From: Cymodocea nodosa
Lineage: Eukaryota > Streptophyta > Magnoliopsida > Alismatales > Cymodoceaceae
Direction: 5' to 3'
Assembly (NCBI GenBank): GCA_036874045.1
Contig: CM072335.1
Span: 26,729,501 to 26,793,500 of the forward strand
Length of the DNA stretch: 64,000 nucleotides
Part shown: positions 10,847-22,184 of the stretch, one piece after another
Numbering within the stretch: the first letter of the stretch is position 1
Layout: every line of letters starts with the position of its first letter
The notes under the pieces: generated by a model
Told to the model about the DNA's origin: nothing
The model's database searches: none
The model's input: the letters and a program-made list of their open reading frames with translations, nothing else
Position numbers and translations under genes: made by a program

Positions 10847-13800
10847 ATGCGGAAGGCCACCCCCAACCACAGCCTCCAGCTCTCCATCCCAAACACCGAA
10901 GTCGTCTTTGACGAATTCCTGTAATCGATCTCCGTCCCTATTTTTCACCTTGCTTATCGTCCCTTTCTGAAGCAAAAGAGAAGGATCAGTTTTTCCTTTT
11001 GGTTGGGATTTTGTCAGGACACGTAGTGGGACGTTCAAGGATGGGGACCTGCTCGTCAACAAGTACGGGATACGGATCGTTTCCCAGGACGAACAAGAGC
11101 AGGTGGAAACTTCTCTTCTCTCCTTAATTTTCTGTGTTTGAGCCTGCTATTGCATCTAGTAATTCCGTAGAAAAAGATCTAAACCGTTAGCTCTCTTTTT
11201 TTTTCTGCTTTTGCAATTTTCGTATACAACATAATTACGTAAGACCCTTCGGACGTTTGCAGCTGTCTGTGGACGTTTCTTTATAAACGCCTTTGCGACG
11301 ACTAACGATTGGGTGTTTATTTTTTTAATCCTGTGGTAGATGCACTTGAAGACGCTCAGAACTTCAAAATTAGATGATTGATTTGTAATTTTAATCAACG
11401 TATTGGAAATATTAAATATTCCATGTTTACTATCACAAAACTATATTTTTCTGTATGGAAGACAACCTTGCGTATGATTCCTCCACATTGTTTTGTATAT
11501 ATCTCTGACTCAGATGCTATCTACAAATATAGCTTGGTTCTGAACTTTCATGTTTCCTCCATTTGCATCCTTAGAACTAAGGTTACAGAATTATTTGAAG
11601 TCTCTGTTGCAAATGTGCTTTGTATACAGACTATTCCGATAAAGGCATCAGATGATCAGTTGCATCTAGCCGACATAGACACAGTCAAGGTTATTGGCAA
11701 GGGTAGTGGTGGGATTGTGCAACTGGTTCGACACAAATTTACTGGCCAATTCTTTGCTCTCAAGGTTAATCTTGATCAATTTATGAATTGATGTTTCTGT
11801 ATTTGTTATAATTTCAGGATAAATTGCAATATGAGGATGCTCCTTTTAGATAACAATACGTGTTACCATCAACCTTTCTATTCCTTCATCACACATGGAA
11901 CTAATTGTCTTTGCTGTAACAAATCCCAACCATACCAGATGATATCACTCCCATCATTTATGGTTTCCATGTGTTGAATATAGTTCTGTATGCTAAGCAT
12001 CAATTCTCTTGCATAAAAGGATTTTTTTTCAGGTCATTCAAATGAAAATTGAAGAGAAAGAACGAAAACAAATTGCTCGAGAATTGAAAATAAACCAATT
12101 TTCTCAGTGTCCCTATGTTGTAGTGTGTTACCAGTCTTTTTACGACAATGGTGTGATATCTATAGTACTGGAATATATGGACGGTGGATCACTGGCTGAT
12201 CTTTTGATGAAGGTCAAGTCGATTCCAGAGCCATATCTTGCTGCAATCTGTAAACAGGTTCGTGTATTTATGAAAGAAATACTTCACGTATTTTTCTTGA
12301 ATGTAACATATTTTACTCATCCTTAATGTGATACATGTTTAGTGTTATTTTATTCAAACAACCAGAGAATAAGTGAACTTCACTCATGTAGGTTGTTAAG
12401 GGACTCGTCTATCTTCATCATGAAATGCACATAATGCATCGAGATTTGAAGCCATCAAATATATTGATCAATCACGGGGGAGAAGTGAAGATAACTGACT
12501 TTGGTGTCAGTGTTATATTGTCAAGTACCTTTGGTCAACGAGATACATTCATTGGTACCTTAACCTATATGTCTGTAAGTATTAACAAGATGAACCAGTT
12601 GGACTTTGTTCCTTATCCTATCTCATATTGAGAAAACATGAGTGAGTAATTGCTGTTAAACACATTTATTTGTTTTTGCTAGCCAGAACGAATTTATGGA
12701 GGAAACTATGACATTATAAGTGACATCTGGAGCTTGGGACTAGTTTTATTGGAATGTGCTACAGGGAAGTATCCTTATCCACCTTCTGATGAAAACCCAG
12801 GACTAGGTAGCGTTTATGAACTTCTAGAAGCTGTTGTAAATCATCCAGCACCACAAGCTTCGCCAGATCAATTTTCTCTTGAGTTCTGCTCATTTATTTC
12901 AGCGTGGTAATTATAGCATCATCTTGAACAAAAATATAATGATTTTTCCTAAATCTTTTGAAGTAATCTTCTTATTTTTGGTACATGCTTTAAAGAACTT
13001 TGTATTTTCCTTACAAAAATACTTCCTGCTCACATAAAAACAACTTTATTTCTCTTCTCTGCTTACAGTTTTTATATGACAACTTGATAGGAAAACTGTC
13101 TCAGAAATCTGTGCTTTCTTAAAGCCTGATCTTGATCTAATTATTTCCAATGAGTTTTTATTAAAAGCTACCAATGATAAATGATTAATTGGTGAAATAG
13201 TAAAATAAACATGTTGCATGTTGTTCTCATATTTTTACCTGCAAAGTACCGTAATCCACTGGTTCTTTAATTGTTTTAAGAGTGCCTTCTATCCTTCTGC
13301 CTTTTGGGTTCTTGTTGTATGGCCTTTTTTAGCTTCTAATGCCTTTCCTACTGGCATTGCAAGCAAACAAACGATTGAGATATTTTGTTAAACTTTTACT
13401 TCATTCTGATGGAAGGAAACTTGGTTTCTTATCTTTTATATAGAAACTGAGTCATTGCCTTCTGATAAAATTTGATTTCTTTTTTTTCTTTATTTATTCA
13501 CTGCCCCGACAATGTTATTTCTCATCTTAAAATTAATTATTCTAATCTTAAATGTAGCATATTTAACAAACAAAACGTGTGATGCCCCAAACTGACAAGT
13601 TACAACAACCTTAAATCCCATTAGATGGACCTAAAATGCTTAACATACCTTCACCAAAGTATAGTGTATCAAGTGATATGGGATTTTAGTTATACTAAAT
13701 ACACTAGGTTTTGATGTCATTTGTAATTGGGTTCATAGTTCCTAAATTAAAGTTAATATGGTAATTGATATATTTCTTAGTCTGCTTTTTTATTTTAAAT

Positions 13801-14186
13801 AATGGTAGCTAAAGATATGCTATCATAAGAACTCAAAAAATTTATATTCTTAATTACCATTTTCTTTACACTTTTTTGTTTCATCTAGAGTACAACAGTC
13901 CTTTTTAGCAAAAACTGGGAATCTAGATCTCCACTAGATTGATTGATATTAACTTCACTTTCAGTTTACAGAAGGATCCAAAGGATAGACAGCCAGCATC
14001 TGAGCTTCTGGTGAGTGTTTTTTTCTTCCTCCTTGAATTTTGTTGCTTTGCTACTGACCCTCTCTCCTGCTAAGATTTACTCATATCCTCAACCAGAATC
14101 ATCCTTTCTTGAGCAAGTATGACGACACTAATGTTGATCTGGCAGTCTACTTCACCAACTCTGGATCAACACTTGCCACATTCTGA
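10847..14186 (+). CDS. MAP kinase kinase, group A (MKK1/MKK2 type)
   Basis: Eight exons in consistent phases: 10847-10920, 11018-11102, 11630-11764, 12033-12257, 12392-12574, 12683-12906, 13965-14010 and 14097-14186. They give 353 residues, the usual length for the group. The N-terminus RK-x6-LQL fits a MAP kinase docking site. Kinase motifs in order: glycine loop [13 protein letters not shown] lysine in FALK, hinge [13 protein letters not shown], catalytic loop [11 protein letters not shown] in KITDFGVS, the plant S/T-x5-S/T activation segment (SSTFGQRDT), then SPERI and SDIWSLG. The C-terminal tail ([10 protein letters not shown] ... LATF) resembles the Arabidopsis MKK1/2 and rice OsMKK6 branch, not the MKK6/NQK type. 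The product would phosphorylate MAP kinases of the MPK4/MPK6 kind in cold, salt, defence or cytokinesis signalling. Oddity: the loop reads GTLTYMS where most plant members have GTYNYM. The 1.06-kb sixth intron is the longest. Confidence 0.93.
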
Positions 14187-17107
14187 CTGATCTTTTTGAA
14201 TGTGAATATGTTACATTCACGATCTTCTTTACATCCATAGACGTCCAGATAGGCTATCTTCGTTTGTTTGATTTGCAGTATTTTTTTGCAATATGGTTGT
14301 GCACAGTCACCTTGGATTAGCATCTTTGAGCATAGCTAGCCAATTGTGAGTTGACGCAGTACAGGTATTTTCCCTACAAGCTAAAATAGCTGAGTGACCG
14401 ATTTTTGAATACAAGTGATCTTCCATGAAAACTCAGGTGGATAATTGAGCATCTTTGGTAACGGAGGTTAATGTGTCCTCATGCAAATCTTGACTTGCAA
14501 ATCAAGTATGATTTTGCTTTCTGGAATTTCTAGTCTTCTATCCTGCATTAACGTGGGAGATTGGTAACATGCCCTTGCTTTCAACTGCAATTTTTTCAGT
14601 GATTTAAAATGTTGTTATCCTGTTTCGGTTTCCATATACAATTTACAAAATTTTTTGTTGCTTCCCATTTCGCATTCGATCTGTTTGGGTGATGTTTATC
14701 AGTAGTGAACTTTTGTATGTAACTTGTAATCTACTTTATGCTCTTTCGAAAAGTATCATTTTTGTATGCAACTATTATATGCCGTGTCTACAACATCAGA
14801 GGTTCCCTGTATGGTTTTGTTTCATGGATCAGATTTCAACTGCAAATGGTGAGTGTATGCTTTTTTCATAGAAATGAAATTTGTAGTCATTGCAAAAGTT
14901 ATAACAAATATTTTAAACAAAAGAATTAAAAACAAAAAACAAAATAAGTACACAGCTTTTACCTGCAACCGCAAGAAAAAAGAAAAAAAAAATCACAATG
15001 TCAAGAAAACGTTACCGACTCGACCATAACAAAAAAAGCTTGTCCGGGATAAAACTATATAAATTCCTGTGCATGCATAACGATAAACGTAAGATCCAAT
15101 CTATTAAAAAAAAACACATAAGATCCAACTTTGGATCATGGGATCTTCCACACCAACCATGACTGCCTACAACAAGCAGCATTCGTCGTACCATCTCCTC
15201 CAGCAACTTTAGGTGTATTTGACTTCATATTTTATCATCAATCTCCCTCAGCAAACTTTAGGTGTGATTCACATTTTTCAAATTATTATGTAATTAAGTA
15301 TAAAGAGTTATTATGAAGCTGAGGAACCACTCCACCATTGGTCGGAGCAGGATTCTCCTTCTGCTAGCTTCTTAATTCTTCTCACCAGTTAACTTAACTC
15401 AAGAAAAACGAGTAAAAAGATGACCAACGGAGAAGCTCTTCCTTTGTTGGGGCATGGACGGAGAGGTTTCTCTGCCTGGTGTGATTTTTTTTAAGAAAAA
15501 TAAACTTTGGTGATTGAATTTTGCTTTTGAATTGGACCCTTCGTAGCAGACGTTAAGTGTTGATGAAGAAAATTTAAGTTGTGTAGACGTTTTACATCAG
15601 CTAATCATGTGAGCTGAGTTTCTCTTGGTACTTGAACCAGTCACGGTGGTTCTGAACTTCTTGACTGGTCTGATAGAACTCGGTGTTGCCACCTGCCAGC
15701 ACCGTAATTGATTTTTTTTTATTTAAAATTTACAGCCGCACGGCATCAAATAAGATGGTTTTACAAATTTGTCAATAGTAACTCTATATTTGTATTTTTT
15801 TTTTACCATCTAACTGTGCATGAGTCTGAATCTATTTGAGATCACATTCATCGGTCATGGCAGCAAAAAATCCATCGTCGGAGAGGTCTCATGTTATTTA
15901 TATCACACATTGAATCAGCAATCCCGTGTATTACACGTAAAGTGTACATACAAGATCACATTGTATAGTTTTGTAACACATTTGCCGTTATTATTACATT
16001 CCATCCAACCCCAAAAGACGAGAACTGATACAAGATAACTTTGGCTTTCAGAAATTTTCTTTTATTCGGAAACAAGACATTTGTCTGCTTTACAGGTTTA
16101 ATATTCCCGAAGTAATTGAAGGAAAAAGAAGAAGAAGAAGAAAACCCGTAACTGTACAAAGGTGGGTGGGGTTGTCTGATTATCTTGTCGGTCCGGATCG
16201 ATTCCTCCTGTGCCACTGGTGAGAGGCCACGTTCCTTCGTTGTTCGCACTGATGCATCTCCTTTCCGGTGGAAGGAATACTTGCAATGCGACGAGTGGTA
16301 ACATTTCCTTGCAAATCATGGTGGGCGCAGGAGGGTGTGAAAATGTTAGATTCGAGCATGTGGATGGGAACGACCTGAGCCATCTTTTTTTCTTTTTTTT
16401 GGGTTCCAATTCGTACCTCTGATTTCGATTTGTTTTCTCACCCTTTTCCTCTTCTTCTGGAAGAGGCCAAGATGGGTTCCTGTAGATCCAGGGTATTCAT
16501 GTCCAAAACAGCTTCATTTTCTGTTGAAACCACCTGCACATGACCTTCCGAGGTTTTCTCCCACTTGCGCTCCTTCCCGTACTCATGCTCTCGGACGTGG
16601 GTTTCAGCTGATCTCATCTTTCTCTTTTAACTTCTTTTTTCCGAAAGTAGGTTTTGAACTTCGATTGGGTTTTTGCTTCATGTTTTTCCGTTTGGGTCTT
16701 TTTCCCTCTCTCGGTTGATTCGTTGCTGTTACTGGAAGTGGAGGGTGTGTCGAGTTAGTTCTAGGGTTTTGGATTCTTTCAGCTGATTTCGTTTTCAAAA
16801 GTTGGGATAGGGTGGGAAAAATGGTTGTGAAACCTTCAATTGTCAGTCACTAGATCTATTTGATCTGCTTTGTTCCTTTTGGCGGTGAAGATTGGAATAG
16901 TGTGGGCATGGGAAGGGATCTGGGGAAACCCGTGAATCGTGTCGCAATAACATTTCGAATGGAGGAAGACGGGGCGGACAAAAAACCCAGCCAGGGTAAT
17001 TTATTAGGCCATGTAATTTGCTAGGAATTGGGGTGCTTGCTGCCGTTGTTTTTTCTGCTGCAGCCAGTTTCTCCTCCCAGCAGGCGGCTCTGCCAAAAGT
17101 GGAAGTG
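14187..17107. other. Spacer: MAPKK 3' region and PP2C upstream region
   Basis: 14187-14880 is probably MAPKK 3' UTR and downstream DNA. 14930-16100 contains A-rich runs and short open frames without conservation; ATG at 15421 opens a 24-codon peptide that reaches a stop. 16420-17100 is pyrimidine-rich with TTTTCT and CTTCTT tracts, and CTGCAG|CC near 17060 looks like a 3' splice site. A 5' UTR intron ahead of the PP2C start codon is therefore plausible, as in related genes. Confidence 0.4.
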
Positions 17108-20060
17108 ATGGAAGGCATGTCCACGGCAGTTACTTTGCCATTTAGGACAGGCAATTCACTTCGTGATAGCACTACCATTGAAATCACCTGCCGGAAGTTG
17201 TTAAGAAATAGAGCCAATCTTGCTCTCTAATCCCATAGAAACCGCTAGTGATGATTGTAGAGAAACTGCTAATATGGTAATCATGAATGAGTGTGGTGAC
17301 CATATACACCAAGAAACTTATGGGGACAATGGCACTTCAATTGAGCCAGGAAAGAATTCATCTTCGCCTTCTTCTGTGAGCAGTTCCAGGAGTATAGGTG
17401 CTGCAGTTGAGGAATCGACAATGTTGGACATTGATGCAGCGGCAATGAGATCAGCAGATTGCCTAAATATCATTCACAATAATTATGCCAATGACTCAGC
17501 AACGTCAGGACATGGTTCAAGTGATTTTGGGATTAACGATGTGCCAGTGGTTGTTGGCATCGAATCTAATTTGGGCAATTCTTTGGTGGATAAGCAGATG
17601 ATTCAGGATGGTAATTGTCCAGGAGCAAATAGGTTTATCAGATTTGGTTCTTACCATGTGCCTCTCTGGGGTCACACGTCCATTTGTGGGAGGAGGCCAG
17701 AGATGGAAGATTCTCTGGCAGTGGTCCCTCGTTTTTCGGAAGTCCCTCTTGGAATGCTGACTAGTCAGTGTTTAGTTAATGGTGATGCTGAACCTAGTTC
17801 AAATCACTTGATTGGCCACTTCTTTGGAGTTTATGATGGCCATGGAGGCTCTGAGGTATTCTATCTTGCATTCATTGCTTTTGGCTATAAGTTGCATGCT
17901 AGTGCTGTTTAATTATTTTTTTTCATAGACTACATGATAGTGTTGCTCGATTGTAGCTGACATTTTTTGCTTCATGCTCTTCGGTACAGGTTGCTATGTA
18001 TTGTTGCAAACGTCTTCACTTGGCATTAGCTGAAGAGATAAAAAATCTTAGCGAAAACAGTGGAGGGAATAATGGAGATGATTGCTTGAAGCAGTGGGAG
18101 AGGGCCTTCACCAACTGCTTCCGGAAGGTTGATAATGAAGTTGGGGGTGTAATGGCTCCTGCATCTGAAGAAGGTGGTTCTATTGTTCCATTGGAGCCTA
18201 TTGCCCCAGAAACTGTTGGATCTACTGCTGCAGTTGCTATTATCTGTTCTTCACACATTATCGTCTCCAACTGTGGAGATTCAAGGGTAGTTCTTTGTCG
18301 TGGAAAGGAGCCTGTGGCTCTGTCTTTAGATCATAAAGTAAGGCATGAGCTCTTTATTCTAAGTTGACTGTTTGACTACAATTAATTACCCATGAATTCA
18401 TTTTCCCATTACTTCAGCCAAACAGAGAAGACGAATATGCAAGGATTGAAGCATCTGGAGGGAAGGTCATTAATTGGAATGGATATCGTGTATTGGGTGT
18501 TCTTGCAATGTCAAGGTCTCTTGGTATGCCGCTTTTTAATTGGAGGAATTGCTGTTTTGATGATATTTTGGACTGGATCTTGATATTACAATAAAATACT
18601 GAGTTAAAAAATAACTAATTTTTTTTCTCTAAAAAATGCTGTGTATAAGTTGCATTAACCATTAAGAATTACACGCACAAATATGCTATAATATTTATAA
18701 ATTTAATATATTAATGTTAATGGTAATAGTAATGTCCCATCGCTTTAAATATTAATGTATGTGTTTACATATGCATGTGCGTGTGTGTTTGTGTACGTAT
18801 ATTCATGCATGTTTGTGGTTGTAAAATCCTTATGTTTGCCAACTGGAAGATACTGCCTTTTATGCAGTGAAATACGGTTTTAGGAAACCAAAATGAACTT
18901 CCATTTTAAAATAACCATCATTAGTATTCTATAGCTGATGTATGTATCTGAGGTATATAATATAAGCATGGCTTCTTAGGAGCCAAATCCCAGGCACTTG
19001 TGTAATTGAGAAGTGGATTTGGATGGAGGCTAAATTCTTCTTTTGTCTGGTTTTGAGACTTAATTTCTTTGTCTATTCTAAATTCAGCCATTGATCATAA
19101 AATGAAAGGTTCTTGGTTCGCAGTCTAGTGGTTATCTTGTTTGTTATTTTCAGAAAATGTCCACCAAAAATTTAATCACCACAAAATTGAAATGTAAACG
19201 ACTTTTAGTTATTAGCATTACTGTAAGAGTCCCCTATTAGGAAATAATTTATCTCGAATGTCTTGGTTCTTAATTGGTTAACAGAGTTTAAAGAAAAATC
19301 CAGATTAATTAAGATTATTTTTGCATTAAATGTAAATTTACATGTTTTGTAATGGTACCTTCGTTTTAACTTCATTGCAAAAAAAATAGCAGATACTTCG
19401 TTTCTACTAATCCACATTTATTTAACGGTCTGTACTTGGATTCTAGTCTCTAACCTTTTTTTCTTTACTAAATTCAAGTCAAGGACTGGCTTTATAATAC
19501 GAGGTAGATTCTTGGCAAGTGTGCAAACTGAAGGTTCATCAATGCACTCAGAAGCTTTTTGCTCTGGTTCCTTTTCAAGTTTAGAACATGTCGATCATGT
19601 TTGTTGCTTGAATCCTCGAATTATATACGATCAATGCTATTGTCACATGTGAGAGGAACTGGCATTGTGGCATTGTGAAATAAACTGACTAACTTTGTCT
19701 CTTGCAAATTTTCTCTCTTGTGTAGGCGATAGATATCTGAAGCCGTCGATTATTCCCGACCCAGAGGTCAGATTTGTGCCCCGGGTGAAAGAAGACGAGT
19801 GCCTTATCCTTGCCAGTGATGGTTTATGGGATGTAATGTCAAATGAGGAGGCTTGTGATGTTGCACGCAAGAGGATCCTTCAATGGCACAAAAAGAATGG
19901 CCCTGTGTCTTCGGCAGATAGGGGTGAAGGTGCGGATCCTGCAGCGCAGTCTGCTGCCGACTATCTCTCTAGACTGGCACTTCAGAAAGGAAGCAATGAC
20001 AACATCACCGTGATTGTTGTGGATCTGAAGGCTCAAAGAAAGTTTAAGACTAGAACTTGA
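17108..20060 (+). CDS. Clade A protein phosphatase 2C (HAB1/HAB2-like), with an apparent N-terminal frameshift
   Basis: A Mn/Mg-dependent Ser/Thr phosphatase of the ABA co-receptor clade, which dephosphorylates SnRK2 kinases and is blocked by ABA-bound PYR/PYL receptors. Exons end or start at 17855, 17990-18337, 18418-18523 and 19726-20060, all with GT-AG borders and matching phases. Metal-site motifs are present: [38 protein letters not shown] and [13 protein letters not shown]. The ABA-lock tryptophan is present in [20 protein letters not shown], and the C-terminus [11 protein letters not shown] matches Arabidopsis HAB1. The first ATG (17108) opens [13 protein letters not shown] ... TTIEIT, like the HAB1 start, but that frame stops at 17228-17230. 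The rest continues in another frame from about 17220 ([12 protein letters not shown]), as if one extra base lay at 17218-17221. A start at ATG 17274 would still give a 456-residue protein with the whole catalytic domain. Confidence 0.88.
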
Positions 20061-21381
20061 GCGGGTATGAATCCTGCCCAGATCCCACCATTGTTACACA
20101 GATAATTAGAGCATATATATATATATACCCTCCTGTTTTCGTCAGATGGCCTTCCTTTGCCTGCCATTTTGAAAATTGTATTACAGCAGGAAGGATGTGT
20201 CGTATTGGCTTTACTTCCTGTGGTTAAACGTACAACTGACAATTGCACATCTGGCTTTGGGATGAACAAACGCACTTGCAGGAGAAATACGACGTCTTGG
20301 TAAATATAAATATATAATGAGATTGTCACCAGTGTTTTCTGCCATTTCATTTCTTCTTCTGATGTTTTCCAGAGTGAGTTTTGGGGAACCACCACCACCA
20401 CCACCGCCTATATACGTCCGGAATATATATATATATACACTTCTTCCCTTTTCTTTTGCATCCTATGGTCGATGTAGCCTGTAAAGGTACTTGGGTGGCG
20501 GTGTCTTACAAGGTGCCCATAACATCTATTTATACGTTTGGTTAAGCTGCATCTGTTACTTATGTGTCAATATTTTATTCTTTTTTGGGTTTATTAATTG
20601 TGCCGCTCAAAATGACGAGAAGTCGGGAATCTTCGTCGTCAGGCGCCGATCGGAGGACACGCACATTCCCATCGTCAACCCTGCCGGCTTCGACACGGTG
20701 CACGTGTGTACAGCAGCATTGGCGTATCGATACACGCAGACTGGGCTTTTAGTCGTTGGGTTGACCTGGTCGACATTTTTATATATTATATATAATTGTG
20801 TTTTCTGATCATTAATCTAGATGTTAAAATTTTTTAAATATAATATAAAAAGTTAAAAATGAAATTTATCTAAACAATTTATATAAATTAATTCCGTGTT
20901 TTATATTTCCATCTTTGTTGTTATTCTATCGGACTTTTTCGTCTGTCAAATTGGCTAGCATTATTGTTGAAGGTACTTCAAATTGTAATTGAGATTTTTA
21001 TGAAAACTCCATTTTCCGTTTTCCTTTTTACATTCAGGGTTGTTTTAAAAGTTTGTTGATCTATATTAACAAGTATAATCTACGATTAAAATCAAGAGAA
21101 ATTCTATCATTAAAATGTGATTAAAGATTTAAGTTACACGCAAAAAGTAACGTACTTACAATATGGATGGACATTATATTCTTTTCATTTGGAAATCAAT
21201 GGTTGAAGTTTAACTGATATCGACATATTTTAAGTCCTTTAAATCAAGAATCGAAACTTATTTAATTTAAGTAAAATTTTTATCATGTATTTATAAACAT
21301 ATGCTAATAAAATCTAAAGAGCTGTTTACGTGTCTTTTTATCATGTAGTTATAGTTTGGTATCGGTATGTTTATTTTAAGT

Positions 21382-21416
<35 letters not shown>

Positions 21417-22184
21417 GTAAGGGAAAAGAATTAGAGTTCTTATCTGCATCTGCAGGAATAGGGAGGAGAAAACTTCTACCAGACGGAGATTGGTCTCTTC
21501 CATGTCTCTTTTTTTGAAGATTAGATCGGTCTCTTTCATGTATATAATAAAATTACGCAAATTTCCGTCGACGCCACGCGTACAGCATGGGAACTGGCAG
21601 TAGAGAGATGGTTGTTTCTTAGCAGGAATCCATCGACAACTGTTGGAGCCGGAACCGGCGGCGTGAGGCAGAGCTCCGGTGGGTTAAGGTTCCGGCGAAA
21701 GGTGTCGAGGGGTTCTGGCGACAGCGTTTAGGGTGACGGTGAACGAGGGTTTTTCTTCTTTATTTTCGTTTTTCTGCGGGTCAAAAACATCTCCTCACGA
21801 CGTGGTGACAGTTATCGAAATGGTGGTGGACCAAGTTTGACCACCACCGTCGTCATCTTCGGTGGCCTTCGCTGACCACCGACCGTCAAACACCGTATTT
21901 CTTTCGTAAGTCAAAACCTTGCAGGTCTTAAAAATCCAAAATTATCTCTCTATGATTATAATAAGAGGTGAGCTTGCTCTTGTACTGCATCTCGTGCACT
22001 TCTCCTCTTCCCTCTGTCTCCAATTATACTTCCTTCCCAGAATCGTTAAGTGTATGATTCAATCAATCCACCATAACACGTACATGCACACTCTAGCCGT
22101 TGGTCTTTTTGTTTCAGTGAAGAAATTCATCGTTTTTTGTTGCAATCCGTGTGTTGTAGGTTGGGAGTGTTTCAGTGATCGATC
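20061..22184. other. Spacer between the PP2C and membrane-protein genes
   Basis: 20100-20460 is probably PP2C 3' UTR, with TA and CCACCA runs. 20640-20800 is a GC-richer segment ending GGTCGACATTTTTATATATTATA. It resembles 24690-24840 downstream of the next gene, so the gene may be flanked by an old direct duplication. 20820-21340 is AT-rich. 21580-21900 is GC-rich without a supported frame. 21980-22170 is the probable leader of the next gene, ending in a TTGTAG|GTTGGG acceptor-like site. Confidence 0.4.
21384..21414 (+). repeat. (AG)n microsatellite
   Basis: About fifteen uninterrupted AG dinucleotides are present. Confidence 0.95.

Noticed and set aside
15421..15495. Start of a gene at ATG 15421
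   Set aside because: The frame stops after 24 codons, and no compatible second exon was found downstream.
10847..20060. Functional pairing of the adjacent MAPKK and ABA-pathway PP2C genes
   Set aside because: Both act in stress signalling, but adjacency in a plant genome is weak evidence. They have separate leaders and no shared promoter signal was seen.
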